Below, one piece after another: positions 48,253 to 61,400 of a stretch of DNA of 64,000 nt. Made by a program: the position numbers and the translations under genes. Origin of the DNA: Hyaloscypha bicolor E (lineage: Eukaryota > Ascomycota > Leotiomycetes > Helotiales > Hyaloscyphaceae); NCBI RefSeq assembly GCF_002865645.1, contig NW_020194555.1, positions 1,116,001-1,180,000 of the forward strand. Direction: 5' to 3'. Position 1 is the first letter of the stretch; each line of letters begins with the position of its first letter. The notes under the pieces are model-generated. The model did no database searches and was not told the origin of the DNA. It worked only from the letters and a program-made list of their open reading frames with translations.

Positions 48253-48699
48253 TACGATATTATAATCTCTTTCTGGTTTGAACCGGTCGAGATATTTGAA
48301 TGTTTCAATATAGAACACCTGGTCTTTATCCCACAAGGACCGCAGGGCATTGTAACGGCATTAAGAAGTTCGAATTTGGCAACTGATTGGACTCACGAGT
48401 TAGACGTAATTCTATTCAAACCACCGCTAACACAATGGCTGGGATTCGCTCACCAAAATCCCGCTGTTTCTTTAGAGTTGGAACTATATGCCCGACGACG
48501 CGGATGGAATTATCAAGAGATTTGGCAGGGAAATCTTCGAGAATCTCATGCCTCCTTAGCCAGTCTAGACAGACATTTGATTGCTCATCGAGTCGTCGCC
48601 ATGCTCCAGAGCTGGTTTTATTTGGGCCTCTTGGAATCCGTCATTGACAAGCCGGTATCCCCATCGTATGTTATAAACCGAATCTTTGTAGAGAAATAG
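48253..48699 (+). pseudogene. HET protein 4, N-terminal fragment
   Basis: The frame is open from 48253 to a TAG at 48697. It contains LYARRRGWNYQEI and AMLQSWFYLGLLESV, which align with YPQRVGW and IQTWLFFGLLSKIF of HET3 and the equivalents in HET1 and HET2. No ATG lies at the expected position and no HET domain follows: the next 400 bp break into several frames. This is a truncated copy of the local HET family, decayed mainly by loss of sequence rather than RIP. Confidence 0.6.
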
Positions 48700-49760
48700 C
48701 TAAAGAACAATAGCAAGCTGATTATAATATTATATCTTTACGTGGTGGAGATTTAAGATCCCCAAACCATAAAGTCGTTCCGGCATGTAGGGTTTTCCGC
48801 CACACAGGGATAGACATTAACTTCTTTCCTGAATCAATTCATATCATTTTGCAAATACTGCTAGTGCGTAAGTCTTCTGTGAACCTTGCTGAGGCTTGGT
48901 GCTCCGGAGCCAGCAGAGAAGGGTCCGACATGTATGTCTGGGAGATGCAGAGCGCTAGTCGTCCAGCCACTCCCGTCGCCCAGCCACTCCCGTCGTCCAG
49001 CTGCTCCCGCAGCATGTGTAAGCACGTGATTCTTAACTGGCCGGCTCCTGGGACCCCGGAGCGAGCCGTATTCAGAAAAGAATATTCGAGAATTACATAG
49101 CCACAAGCCACAAGCCACATTTCTTAATCTAATTTTAGACATAGTTAGAAGGCTAAACTTTTTAGACTAGATTGAAAACCTCTCACACTGTCTTTCCCGC
49201 CGTATTTGGGATTCTTCTTGACAGATTCTCTCTGAATCTCTAGACCCTATTCTCCTGAACCAAAAATGGGCCTCCCACTATATATACGGATTCCTCAGAT
49301 GCCTTCGCATCTCACAGTATTGGTCAACCTAACTGGTAGACGCTGCCGTTGGCTGTAGCAAAATAATCCAAGCTATGAACCCGAGACCCAGGAAGACCAG
49401 CGAAGAAGAGCGTCGCACGTACCCGCCTCGATACATATGTTCTTTTTATATACAGTAGTCCCAACCAAGACACAGTAGAATGCTGATTCAAATGCATGTA
49501 GGATAAGTGAAGCGCCGAGAGCGACTTGACTCTTAAGGCGAATCCTCGCCGAAAATGACGAATACAAAGAGCGGGAAGTGCAATACGAAGGAACAATTAT
49601 GGGCATATCTACTATAGATGTTCTATAGGTGCTGCTGTCTCCAAGTCGACGCTGCATTACCTCTACTATAGAACGGTTGGGTTGGGTTGCAGAGTCAAGG
49701 ACCTGCCTTTGCGGTGACCCTCCCATATCTAGCTAGTCAGGGCTATTATTATATTAGTTC
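48700..49760. other. Balanced spacer downstream of the HET fragment
   Basis: Contains three imperfect 17-bp units (GTCCAGCCACTCCC-type) around 48960-49010. Overlapping short frames on both strands at 48839-49142 and 49324-49726 have no recognisable content. Confidence 0.4.
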
Positions 49761-50990
49761 TGTTATCTTATTAGTCCTTATCAGGACTACTATGTCTCCT
49801 GCTACTTATATTACAGTTAACTTTGGCTATAAGGGAAGCTACAGACGAAAACAAATCAGAGAATAGGGTACTAACTTTATTTACTAGTATCTATAATTAT
49901 GCTCTTATTTTCCCTTTTATAAGATTACTAGTTATCTATCTATTTGCAGGTACTCTACCTATCGTTTATTATTTTTCCTTCCTTCTTATTCTTCCCAGGT
50001 AATTTTTTTCCTCTGGTATATTTAGAAAGGCACTTCTCGATATTTTCCGGTAATATATTCTTTGGGAGAGAATAGGTAGTTTACTAGATAAGTATTAGCG
50101 CCGGTCGTATATTTCAAGTATATAATTATTTTACTTACTATTTCTGCTATAGATAGCGGCTATAACATAGGGCCCTTGGATCTATATATAGTATATTAAT
50201 TATACTTATAAATAATCAGAGTAATATTAATACTATCGAATTTCCCTAATTTATAAGCTTTCTTAATTAAGGTATCCTTTCTCCTATTTAATCTCTCGTT
50301 TTTTCTCTTTCTTCTTTTCCCCTCGTTATTTCATTTAATATTTATAATATCTATTAATACCAAAAGGTAATCTGCTTAGGTGAATTTTAATATACTTCGA
50401 GTATTAAGCCTAAGGCATTTGAGAGTTATCTATTATTCTAGGCTGTATTTTATTAAAAACCCTCTATTCTAATAGTTATTTTTGAGAACTTTCATATAGT
50501 AACTAATAGGGATATAGGAGCCGATTTTGAGCCTATAGTTATATAATAAGAGGCTTGAATTAATTCCCTCTAAACCAAAGTAGTAGGGAGCCATATTTGA
50601 ACCCTTAATCCTCTAAAATCTTAGCTAAAGAAAGGATTTAATTAGGTAATAAAGGGCCTGAATCGGCTCCCTTAAATCCAAGTAATAGGGAGTCAGATTT
50701 GGACTTCTATTAGATCTAAAAATAGGCTGAGCTTTATAAGTCCCTTTATAGTACTACTTATTCTTATAATATATAATTCTACTTAGTTCTTATTCTTTTT
50801 ATAAGACTAGATAAGGGTTTTATAATTCCTGAAATTATAAAGCCCCTACTAGCTCTTAATTAATATTTACCTTAGTATTTTTGTCTTTAGAATAAAGAGA
50901 TAGTAGTAGTATTTAAATAAAACATTTTCTTATATATATTATAAAGTAAATAAGACTATAACGGCCACTTTTATATTAATACTAAACTTA
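49761..50990. other. AT-rich block left of Gypsy copy B
   Basis: Moderately RIPed. Between 50500 and 50740 a roughly 100-bp pattern (GGAGCCGATTTGAGCC, GGAGCCATATTTGAACC, GGAGTCAGATTTGGAC) appears two to three times. No frame. Confidence 0.4.
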
Positions 50991-50995
50991 TATAT

Positions 50996-51322
50996 TATAA
51001 GATATATAATAGTAGGGTAATATATAAATAGTTAAGGTAAATAAGCTATAAAGTAATACTTGTAAGTATAACTAATTCCAAGAATTAATTCTAATAAAAG
51101 ACTAATTAATACCTCTTTCCAAAGCTAGGAGTATCTCTCTATATATTCCCTAGTATTTAGCCAAGCCTATAAAGTACTTTACTTAACTAGGAAATATAAT
51201 TCTATATAATTTATATAATTCCGATTACCTATATAATTCTAATTATAAGCTTTACCTAAAATAAGAAACTAGATCTATAATATCTAATACCTGTTTATAT
51301 ACTATTATATATATCTATTATA
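50996..51322 (-). repeat. LTR of Gypsy copy B (3' LTR in element orientation)
   Basis: 327 bp, starts TATAAGATATATAATAG, the fully RIPed form of TGTGAGGCACGTAATAG. Confidence 0.9.
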
Positions 51323-54300
51323 TTAATTTCCTCTTTAGGCCCTTGTTTCTAAGAGGCCTGAGAAAACTATAAATAGTTTTATAAATAATTTCCTGAAACT
51401 TTTCTGGCTATTAATTCTTTTTAAAGACTTTTTATAATTATTCTATTATTATATCAGGTAATAGACTTGAGAATATAGTTTACTAATCTTATCTAGCTAA
51501 CCCGTAAATTACTTCTAGTAATTCTCTCTTATAAAGGTAATATAAATATAATATATACTATTAGATAGAAAGCTCTTCTAGTCTTTTAATTAGTTTATAA
51601 ATCCTAACTCAGCCTTTATTTATAAATAAATTATTACTTTATAGGCCTAAGAGCTTAAAAAAGTTAATCCGATCTTCTGATTTATTTATAAATTCCTTTT
51701 TTGGAATTTTCTAAATATTCCTAATATAGAGCCGGTTCTAAATTTATAATTACTATTCGGGAAAAGAATATTATAAAAAGGCCTCTTTTTTCCTATTAAC
51801 TAATCTTTCTTTTTTTAATTATAATACTATACCTAGCTTTTCCTTATCTTTTGCTTTCCTTTTTTAAGCCTTTTTTAAGCTTCTTTAAACTCCTTTAAGC
51901 TTTATTTAAGCTTTATTTAAGTTTCTTTTTAATTCCTTCTTCTATTTCTTTATCTATTAAGATAAATACTCTTTTTAGTACTTATTAGCCTATTATTACT
52001 TATTTGGCCAATATTCCTATATTCTTAATTCGCCTTTACTATTTTTAATATTTCAAGAATATTACTAAGTTTCCCGACCTTACTTATATTAAAAGTAATA
52101 ATTACTTAATATATAATTATTACTATTCTAAGAATAAGAAGTATAATCCTATAAGTTATAATTTCCTTTATTTATTTCCTATTCTAATACTATTCAAGGT
52201 TTCTTAAATATATATAATATAATTAAACCGCCTTTTTCAAACTATTAATATATATAAGTATCTTTTCTATCTTTTATCCGAAAGAAAGAAGACTATTATT
52301 GCCTTTTTTCTATACTAAATAGTATATACTTCTTATATTAAAGCTATTATTCGAGACTAATAAATTCCTCTAATAATTCAAGAAATGAGTCAAGTAATTC
52401 TTATTAGTTTAGTATAAATATAAAGTACTCTTAATAATATAATTAATATTCTTTAGTATTAAATAAGCTTACTTTTTCCTTATTCCTTACTAATAGCTAA
52501 TAGCTTTATAGGCTAATTTATTACCTGTTTCTTAAAAGAATTCTAATAAGGATAATAATAAGGATAATAGAAAATAGTTATAAGAATAGGGTATTTATAA
52601 AATATAGAAATTGGAGTTTTTAGAATTCTTAATAATTTTTATATAGTTTTTCTAAGAATAAATATATAGTTTTTAATAGTTTCCTAATAAAAGCATTTAT
52701 CTTTTATATCTCTATTTAGCTAATAGTATTATAATATTACTCTTTTTCAAGTATTCTTATAATTCTTGAGCTATATTCTCTAGATTACTTAGTAGTTCTT
52801 ATATATTATCTACTAGTAAATAGCCTTTCTAATAAATGAAATATTCTTTTCCTTTTCTGTTCTTTTTATAGGCTATAATAGATTCTATTTCGAATTCTTC
52901 TTTGCCTTTAATCTCAACCGGTTCTAGTTCTATTATAATACTAGCTTATAGGTACTATAATTCTAAAAGGGAAATATAGAAAATATTATAGATCTAATAT
53001 AATAGTAGTAATTTCAAATAATATACCTATTTATATATTCCTATAACTTTTAGAACTTTAAAGAAACCGAAATATCTATCTACTAGCTTTATACTAGGTT
53101 ATAGCTATTAAATATTCTTTATATAAAATATAACTTTATTATATATATTAAATTCCTTATTAATATATTTCTTATTATAGTACTTTTTCTATATATCTAC
53201 TACTTCTTACTATTACTTCTCTAGTACTTCCTATTCTATTTGAATTCTCTATATTTTTTCCTATATTACTAGTATTTCTTTTTCTGGAATATTATCTTTA
53301 ATATATAGTTTAATACTAAAATGAAATCCGTATAATATATAGAATAGGGAAATTCCTATTATTAAATATATAAAATTATTATATGTGAATTCTATAAGAG
53401 TAAGCTTTATTATCTAATTATTCTACTAGTAGCTAGTATAGTATTTTAAGTATTATTCTAGAGTTTAGTTCAGATTTTCTATTTATCTATTAGTTTATAA
53501 ATAAAATACTATATTTAGCTATTATTAAACCTTTAAATAGAAATATAGACTTAACTAGAACTTGCTTATAAAAACAGATTTTTTATTAGAGATTATACTT
53601 ATAGATATATCGAAGTCTTTAATAATATAATATATAAATAGCTCTACTAATTTAGGAACCGAGATTTCCTTAATAGTCGGGATATATTATACTATTTTTA
53701 TATATCTATTAATAATAATAAATATAGAATTATATACTTTACTATAAAACCTAGAAAAGAGTAGTCCTATAATAAAGTCTATAGTAATTTCTTACTATGG
53801 CTTAAAAAGGAAAAGGAATAAACTAAATATATTATATAATAGATATCTTTTTATTTTAGTCTATTAATATATATAAAATAAGTTCTAATATAGTTTTTTA
53901 TATTCTTTTTTATATTTTATTAAAAATACTTCTTTTAGAGAATCTCTAGTATCTTACTAATACTAAAATATCTATTTATAGGATTATTATAGTTAGCTTA
54001 TAGTAATTCTTTTTTAAGAACCGGCTTATTTAATATATAAATAGTATTCCGATATTTTAATAACCCAGATATATTAAGTTCCCAAGTCTTAATAGCTCTA
54101 GTAGAGGTTTCTTTTAAAAACTATTTATATTACTAGTATTATATTAATAAATTGAGCTTTTAGTACTATAATAGTAGTTTAAGTAATATCTTTCTGCCTT
54201 CTTTATATACTATTTCGAACCTAGCTACTTATATAGCTAGAATCCGTAATATATACTATTTATAACTAGCTATATTAGTAATAGGCTCAAGTAGTAGTAT

Positions 54301-57300
54301 TTCCGGTATTATTTTATTACTAAAATGGATTTTCTTTTCGGAATTCCTTAGTATTTTACTAATTAAGGAATATCTATTTCCTCTCTCCTAGGCCTTAAAT
54401 TATAGTATTACAGGAATAGTATAGTATCCTATTACTATTACCTATAGGACTCTTTATTCTATATTCTATAGCTTATTATAAAGTATAGGTAGTAAAGTAT
54501 TTTTATTTATATTCGTTATAAAGTCTGGCCTTTTTAATAGCCTATTAGTAGGGTTATTATATCCCGGCCGGTATTCTAAGATAAAGTCAAAGATAGCTAG
54601 CTTCTTTACCTATCTTATTTATTAACTATTTAGTTTTCTTTTAATTATAAAATATTTCAAATTATTATAATCTATCTTAATAATAATAGTATACCAGATA
54701 TATATTAGGTAATACTACTAGGTATAGAATATTAGAATAATAGCTAAGAGCTCAGAATTATATATCTTGTATTTGTTTTTAATTATAGTTATCTTCTTTA
54801 AATAAAAGGTAATAGGGTATTACCTGGCTTCTGCCCTTTTACTAAAAAGCTGAGAAATTATACTTATAATTATAAATCCTGAAATATTTATTTCTATATA
54901 AATCTTTAAAACTAGATTAAAATAATAAAGAATTAATACTATTATAAATACAATTTGTAATTTCTTAAAAGCCTTATCTATTTTATCTATCTAGCTAAAA
55001 TAATATTATAGGTTTCTATTAGTTTTTAATAAATTAGTTAATTTATTTATTATTCTAGAATATTTATAGATAAACCTCTAGTAGAAGTTAGTAAAACCCA
55101 GGAATACTTGAACTTTTCAGATATTATTTTTTGGGGCTAACTATTTCCTAATAATTATAACCCTACTAGCTTCTATTTCTATATTATCTGGGCTAATTAT
55201 AAACCCCAGGAACTCTATTTTCTCTATATTAAACTTGTATTTTGCCAAGTTTATAAAGAGCTAGTATTATTATAATTATTTAAGTATATATTAGACTGCT
55301 ACTATATACTATTCTGGGTTCTTTAAATAAATCAAAATATTATCTAGATAAACTATATAGATAATATTTATAAGGCCTACTAGTATATAGTTAATATATA
55401 CCTGAAATATTACCGGAATATTAGATAGTCCAAAAGATATAATATAGTACTTAAAATATCTATAATATATTCAAAATACCGTCTTTTATTTATTATTCTT
55501 CTATATTTATAACTAATAGTAAGTATTCTTTAAATCTAGCTTTATATATACTTTTGTTCTATAAAGCCTATTTATAGTCTTACTAATAAGTAATAATAGT
55601 ATTCGGTTCTTAATAGTAATCCTATTTAGACTCTGGTAGTTAATATATAAATATAGGCCGCCTCTTTTCTTTAGAATAAATATAATTGGGGTATTAGCTA
55701 GACTAGTAGAATAATAGATTTATTTCTTCTCTAGACTAGTATTAAGATATTCCCGAAAGACTTTAAGCTCTCTTTCTAATAAAATATATATAGGACTATA
55801 TAGTAGTTAGAACCCTGGTTCCAAATCTATATAATATTTTATTATATAGTAGTCAGATAGTATATCTATAGCCTCTATAGAGAATATTTGGAAAAGGTTC
55901 TAATACTTCTTGGAAAATATAACTATCTTATTAATAGTAATAGTAGTAATTTTTTAGCTATCTATTATAAGATAAGTAATTAATAGAAAAATATATATCT
56001 TATATTTTACTATTTTAGTAAACTTCCTAATATTTAGAACTTTAACTTTTTATAGTTAAATCTAATATCTCTATATTGCCTTTCTAAAGGAAATCAGGAA
56101 GTTAATCTAGTAAAGCTATAGGAATTCAAGTATTATATTAATATAGTTTAGATTAAAATTATATAATATAAAATATATATTAGCTTTTCTTTAGTTCCCT
56201 AATATATCCTCGGTAGTAACCCCAAGAATATAATCTCTATATAAATGAATTCTTTTTCCCTCTAGTAAGAATAAAAGAATTACTTTTAATATTAATAGAA
56301 TACCTATATTTAAAGCTAATTTCCTCTTTATATAATTAGCCTCTATATCCGAATCTACTAATATTCTAATCTTTTACTTACCTTTTATTATCTTAATAGT
56401 AACCTCAATTACTATTCTCGTTTCAGGGGCCTTATTTTCTATAATATAAATAAGTATAATTACTATAGAATATACCTATTTCCCGGCTTCTTTAATTCTG
56501 GGTATTTATATATTTTATAGCCAGACTTATTATAGTTATAATAAGTCGGTTTCTCTTAATTAGGGCAAGTAGTAGTATAGTAACTTTCCTTCTAGTAAGT
56601 AAAGCAAATTATATCCGGTTTTATAGATCCTAATACAGGTATTATATTAGATTCTATTATTATACCTTTATTATTCCGGTTTTATAAATCTTATAATAGA
56701 GATATACTTCTTTTCCGTTTCTCTTTATTATTTCTCTTCTCTTTTTTCTTATTTCCTTTCTTTTACTATTTTATTAACTTATTATTATATTCCCGTTAAA
56801 TAAATAGGTTTAAATTATTCTTAACTCTTATAACTATAGAAATAAGCTTTTTCCTTTCTTATAGAGTATTTCCTTAATAATTAATCTTATTCCGAATCTC
56901 TTACCTCAAACTACTAAATAAGTTATTCTACTCTTATAATAAACCCATATATCCCAAGTTATCTAATAGGCTATTCAAGTAAGATATAAAGCTTTAGATA
57001 CTTTAGCCTAACTATTATTTGGTGTCCTTAAACTTAATAAGGGTATTATTATTATAGTTTTCCGGATCCAAAATAGAATTCTTTATAAATTCAATAAAGA
57101 TCTCCTAATCCGTAGTATTAATATCTACTAATTACTTCCTATACTTCTAGATATTCCTGGCTATATTCTCAAAACAGGAAATATAATATATAACCTTTAT
57201 TATATTAGTAGTCTAGGTAATCCTACTATCTTTATACTACTTTAACTTTACCTAATAGAAGAAGTCCTGGGCTTCTTTAATATTCTTTCTCTAATAAGTA

Positions 57301-57720
57301 AGTAGTTCTCGGGTTTTTGGAGCCCTCTGAACCAAGGATACTACCGGGGATATAACGGATTCTATACCGGGTATTTAAATATTTTTAAGATAACGGATCT
57401 GAGCTTCTAGCTCCTCTAGATCTTCTTTCTATTATATCTCTGTTTCTAATTTAGTAATATAATAGCGAGCCGCTACTAATTTCTCTATTATTATTATTAT
57501 TCTATCTACTAGTTCTGGGGGTATCTGAGTTCTACTTTCTTTTTCTAATTAGGTAATATAAAGAGTACTTGACTGGGTACTCCCCTGGGTATCCGGTTGG
57601 GTTGCCCTAATAGTAGTAAAGGTACTTCTCCTGGTTAATACTCTAGCTATTAATATTTTATCTATTAATAGCTTGACTATCTTATAATAAACTACTTCCC
57701 GAAGGTTAGATTAATTAGAA

Positions 57721-58047
57721 TATAAGGTATATAATAGTAGGGTAATATATAAATAGTTAAGGTAAATAAGCTATAGAGTAATACTTATAAGTATAACTAA
57801 TTCCAAGAATTAATTCCAATAAAAAACTAATTAATACTTCTTTCCAAAGCTAGAAGCGTTTTCCTATATATTCTCTAGTACTTAGCCAAGCCTGTAAAGC
57901 ACTTTATTTAACTAAGAAATACGATCTTATGTAATCCGTATGATTCCGATTACCTATATAATTCTGATTACAAGCTTTACCTAAAATAAGAAACTAGATT
58001 CATAATATCTAATACCTGTCTATATATTATTATATATATCTATTATA
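57721..58047 (-). repeat. LTR of Gypsy copy B (5' LTR in element orientation)
   Basis: 327 bp, same length as its partner, ending TCTATTATA before the TATAT duplication. Confidence 0.9.
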
Positions 58048-58249
58048 TATATACTTTATTTATATACTATATAGGCTGTATTTCCTAGTAGTTCCGACTA
58101 GGAAACTATATTCTTATATATTTTACTTTAATTAATATTAGGTAATATAAATAAAGTAATAGAGCTTAGAGCCTAGAACCTCTTTAGTATAGTAACTTCA
58201 GATTTATATACTCTTTAATATACTTTCTATAGAGATCTAACTTAGTTTA

Positions 58250-58540
58250 TGTGAGGCTCCCAATATAGCAGGGTGCTACGCAAGTAGTCAAGGTAAAGGA
58301 GTGGAATATAGGGTAAAGTATGGAGTGAAGCGTGGAAGTATAATTGATTCCAAGAACTGGTTCTCAGTAATAAACTAATCGATGCCCATTTCCAAAGCTC
58401 GCATACCTCCATATATAGAATCTAGTATTCCGCTGGATGTACGGAAGCACTAGTCCCAATTTGGGAGTGCGATCCCACATAAGCACTAGCCTAATTAGGC
58501 TACCAAATCCAGCTGGACGCTCATTAATATATGCATTACA
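58250..58540 (-). repeat. Solo LTR of a divergent related family
   Basis: 291 bp, from TGTGAGGCTCCCAATATAGC to GCATTACA, flanked by GTTTA on both sides (58245-58249, 58541-58545). It shares blocks with the other LTRs (CAAGTAGTCAAGGTAA, GATTCCAAGAA, TCCAAAGCT) but differs by more than transitions, so it belongs to a sister family. Barely RIPed. Confidence 0.85.
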
Positions 58541-58619
58541 GTTTATTAATCTATATTCTCTTATTTAACTATAGCCTATATGTGACTTTATAAGCCTTCC
58601 CTTATTATTTATAAAAAAA

Positions 58620-58910
58620 ATACTACTAGCAGAAAGCTCCTGGGGTATTATAATAACCGGGAGAAAGCTCCTATAACCGAGCTTCTTATAACTATAATCT
58701 GGGACCTTTCTCTTATAAGCCTCGGGTTAGGAGAAATTTCTTAGGAGATTATGGGTCTTATAATAAAATTCCTGGGAAATTACGGCTCTTGGGAGAATAT
58801 AACTCCTGGGAAATTTCTTATAGGAGCTATATTCTCCTAAGCGATTTTTTACAGGACCCGTAATCTCCTAGGAAAATTCTCCCAGGAAGTTTCTCCTAGA
58901 AGTAGTACTA
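58620..58910. repeat. Foldback cluster of nested inverted repeats
   Basis: TTAGGAGATTATGGGTC (about 58740) pairs with GACCCGTAATCTCCTA (about 58855), and inside it GGAGAATATAACTCC pairs with GGAGCTATATTCTCC. CCTGGGA and TCCCAGG motifs recur throughout. There is no coding potential. Confidence 0.65.
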
Positions 58911-58949
58911 TAGTATGTAATTCCGTATTGGCATTGGCTCCTAAGTATA

Positions 58950-59195
58950 AAGAATGAAACTAATAATATTCTGGCCCCTTTAGTCAGATTATTAATACTA
59001 AAAATATCCTTAATAGAATAGAACTAATAATGTTCTGACCTTTTTAATCAGATTCTTAATATCAAAAATATTTCGGCCTAAGGAATGGAACTAATAATGT
59101 TCCGACCTTTTTGGTCAGATCATTAAATATCAAAAATATTTCGGCCTGAGGAATGGAACTAACAATGTTATGACCCCTTTGGTCAGATCATTAGG
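58950..59195. repeat. Minisatellite of about 66-69 bp, four units
   Basis: GAACTAATAATGTTCTGACC recurs with variants at about 58955, 59021, 59088 and 59157; each unit also has TTGGTCAGAT and ATCAAAAATATTTCGGCC. Unit 1 is most diverged. Confidence 0.85.
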
Positions 59196-59205
59196 GCTTC
59201 CGGTA

Positions 59206-59685
59206 GAATTCGGTTGACGCTCGCGAAAAGGGGCCTTCAAGCGCTAGCGAGACGGATGCGCCAGCGCCGGGAGCCGAGTTTTGCCATCCCCTAATGCCGG
59301 CGTTCCTCAAGCGCCAGCGAAATGGATGCGCCAGTATCAGGGAGCCGAATTATGCCCCCTATCCCTAACGCTGACTTTCCTCAAGCGCCGGCGAAACGGA
59401 TGCGCCAGCGTCAGGGAACCAATTTCTGCCCCCTTTTAACGCCGGCGTTCCTCAAACGCCATTGTAATAGATGTGCCAGCGTTAGGGAGCCATTTCTGCT
59501 CCCTTTTTAACGCCGGCGTAACGGATGCGCCGACGTCAGGGAGCCGAATCTTGCTCCATTCCCAACGCTGGCGTTGGTCAAGCGCTAGCGAAATGGATAC
59601 GCCAGTGTCAGGGAGCCGAATTTTGCCCATTCCCAATACTAGTGCCATGGGACCTAATTCAGCCCCTCCAGGACGGGCAACCCCG
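59206..59685. repeat. GC-rich minisatellite of about 70-74 bp, six units
   Basis: ATGCGCCAG-type landmarks occur at 59256, 59326, 59400, 59471, 59525 and 59597; one unit is shortened to 54 bp. Each unit carries GCGCTAGCG or GCGCCGGCG palindromes and GGGAGCC. It directly abuts the previous array. Open frames on both strands are by-products of the repeat. Confidence 0.88.
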
Positions 59686-59853
59686 GAAATCACATAAAAA
59701 ATGCAGTGTAATAAACCACCCTTGCCCGAAACTATTTTTAGATTCGGAGTACTATAATTGCGATTATATTAATTTGAAATAATATACTTCAAAGTAGTTA
59801 TATCTAAAGTAGGATACCTTAATATACTACAAGATCGTATATATGCCTTATTT

Positions 59854-59917
59854 ATACTTTAAGCTAAAGCAGTCCGAATTGCACTACTATAATTCGGACT
59901 GCTTTGGCTTAAAGTAT
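59854..59917. repeat. 64-bp hairpin with 27-bp arms
   Basis: ATACTTTAAGCTAAAGCAGT... (59854-59880) is the inverse of 59891-59917 with a single mismatch, around a 10-nt loop. It could be a terminator-like structure or a tiny foldback element. Confidence 0.85.
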
Positions 59918-59919
59918 AC

Positions 59920-61070
59920 GAATTTAGCCTAGTAGAACTTCGAGCAAGCTGAAAATTTATATTGAAACCCAAACTATTCTGGCTAATAATATAAAAATCC
60001 AGAGCATTCCTATAGTTTGTACCGAGTGTCTATTCCTAATAATCCTTCTGTCCCTCGGTTTCTTTACTCATACTGAAATCTACAGGGCGTTATAGTATTA
60101 CTACTTCATATGCAGTCGAGACAAATGCCAACCTTCTTTTTTATAGTTTCCAGTTTTCCGGTAAGCGTTTCGCTATAGGTTAGTACGTTATAATAATAGC
60201 TTTAATAGCTCAAGATTAAAGAATAGTATATTCGTGCCATATCTTTACATAAAACCGCTTTTATACTTTTAATAATTTCCGATATAGGGACTTCAAGTAT
60301 CCTTAATGGCCCGTAGTAGAATTAAAGTATTTTATATTTATTACTGCGGTTTTTGCCCTAGCCGTAGTTAGAACAGCCGCTAACGAAGTTAATTCCATCT
60401 TTTAATAATTGGTATAGTTCTACTTGCATTTAGTTCTTTTACTCTTCTAATAGGTCTAGAAAAGTTAATTACTAGTATAATATCCGAGGTATTAGGGTTA
60501 TTACATATAGAACGTTTTCCAAGGGATAATTTGACTAGTAATCTCGTTATTTAAGAATTTCAAGTAAGACCCCGTATAATAAAGGATTAGCGCCAGAGTA
60601 TATACTATAAATATATCTATATTACCGAATAAGAAGGCTATAACCAGAAGATATCCCATATCCTCTCTCTCTGGCTTCCCTCTAGGCTTTAACTACTATA
60701 CCCTAATGTATTTCAGGGCAATATTAAGATTATATTTATTGGCCTCGATAGTAATTTGAAGAACTCCTATTAGTATTAGGGACTATAGTATATTATTATT
60801 ATAATAATAGATAATATAATAAATTATCCGTAATATATTGGTATTGTCCTCTACTAGTTAAACCTTCCGTAGGAATTCTTTGGAAAGTTCTCGACCTTTA
60901 TTCCAAGTGGGCCCGAATATAGTACCAAAGACTTTTGAGGTATACCTAAGGCATTAGAATTAAATTCTTAATTATACGTTCCGAGGTCCGACTACTAATA
61001 TAATATTGCCATCCGGAGAAATGTCTGGGACTGGATCTAACTTGTAGTTACTCTCTACTATATTCATGTT
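59920..61070. other. AT-rich block, no gene seen
   Basis: Moderate RIP texture and stops in all frames. Confidence 0.4.
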
Positions 61071-61074
61071 TCGA

Positions 61075-61400
61075 CTAGTATAGTCGAGTTTGCTGAGCTA
61101 GTACGGAAGCAACGTTAGAGGTCAAAGGCATATACGAAGAGTCTGTGTCGGCGGTACGTTCCGCCGCACCACGTGGAAGTGATGAGGCGACTGAGACGGC
61201 ACTAGGAAATGACCTCACAGTGCAGCTCACGTGTATCTCATACCCCGCCAATGATAACCTTAATGACATCACGTTGGGCTCGCTTAAGCCTTGGCCTATC
61301 CAGGGGGGCCGGCCCGCTGATCTGAGGCTGCTCATTACTTGTCACGTGAGATTGGAAAACGGCTTCTTTGCTTTGTTAAGTATTTTAAATATATAATATA
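61075..61400. other. Small GC-balanced island
   Basis: An abrupt 300-bp island in AT-rich DNA, with open frames on both strands (61145-61396 plus, 61075-61335 minus). Neither has a known motif. It contains TCACGTG boxes near 61230 and 61340. It might be a short non-RIPed insertion. Confidence 0.35.

Larger units (their letters stand above)
50996..58047 (-). mobile_element. Gypsy LTR retrotransposon copy B, full length, RIPed
   Basis: 7,052 bp, colinear with copy A (offset about 18.07 kb), with 327-bp LTRs and a TATAT target duplication (50991-50995, 58048-58052). Orientation is the same. RT at 55333-55350 again reads YLDNIL. Gag, RNase H and integrase blocks occur at matching positions, all with stops. 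Differences from copy A are overwhelmingly transitions. A second copy in this window satisfies the repeat requirement for RIP. Confidence 0.92.

Noticed and set aside
48839..49726. Possible small genes downstream of the HET fragment
   Set aside because: Several overlapping frames of similar length on both strands, none with a recognisable feature.
59322..59782. Open frames in the GC-rich minisatellite
   Set aside because: All frames reflect the repeat unit and change with unit length; no independent coding evidence.
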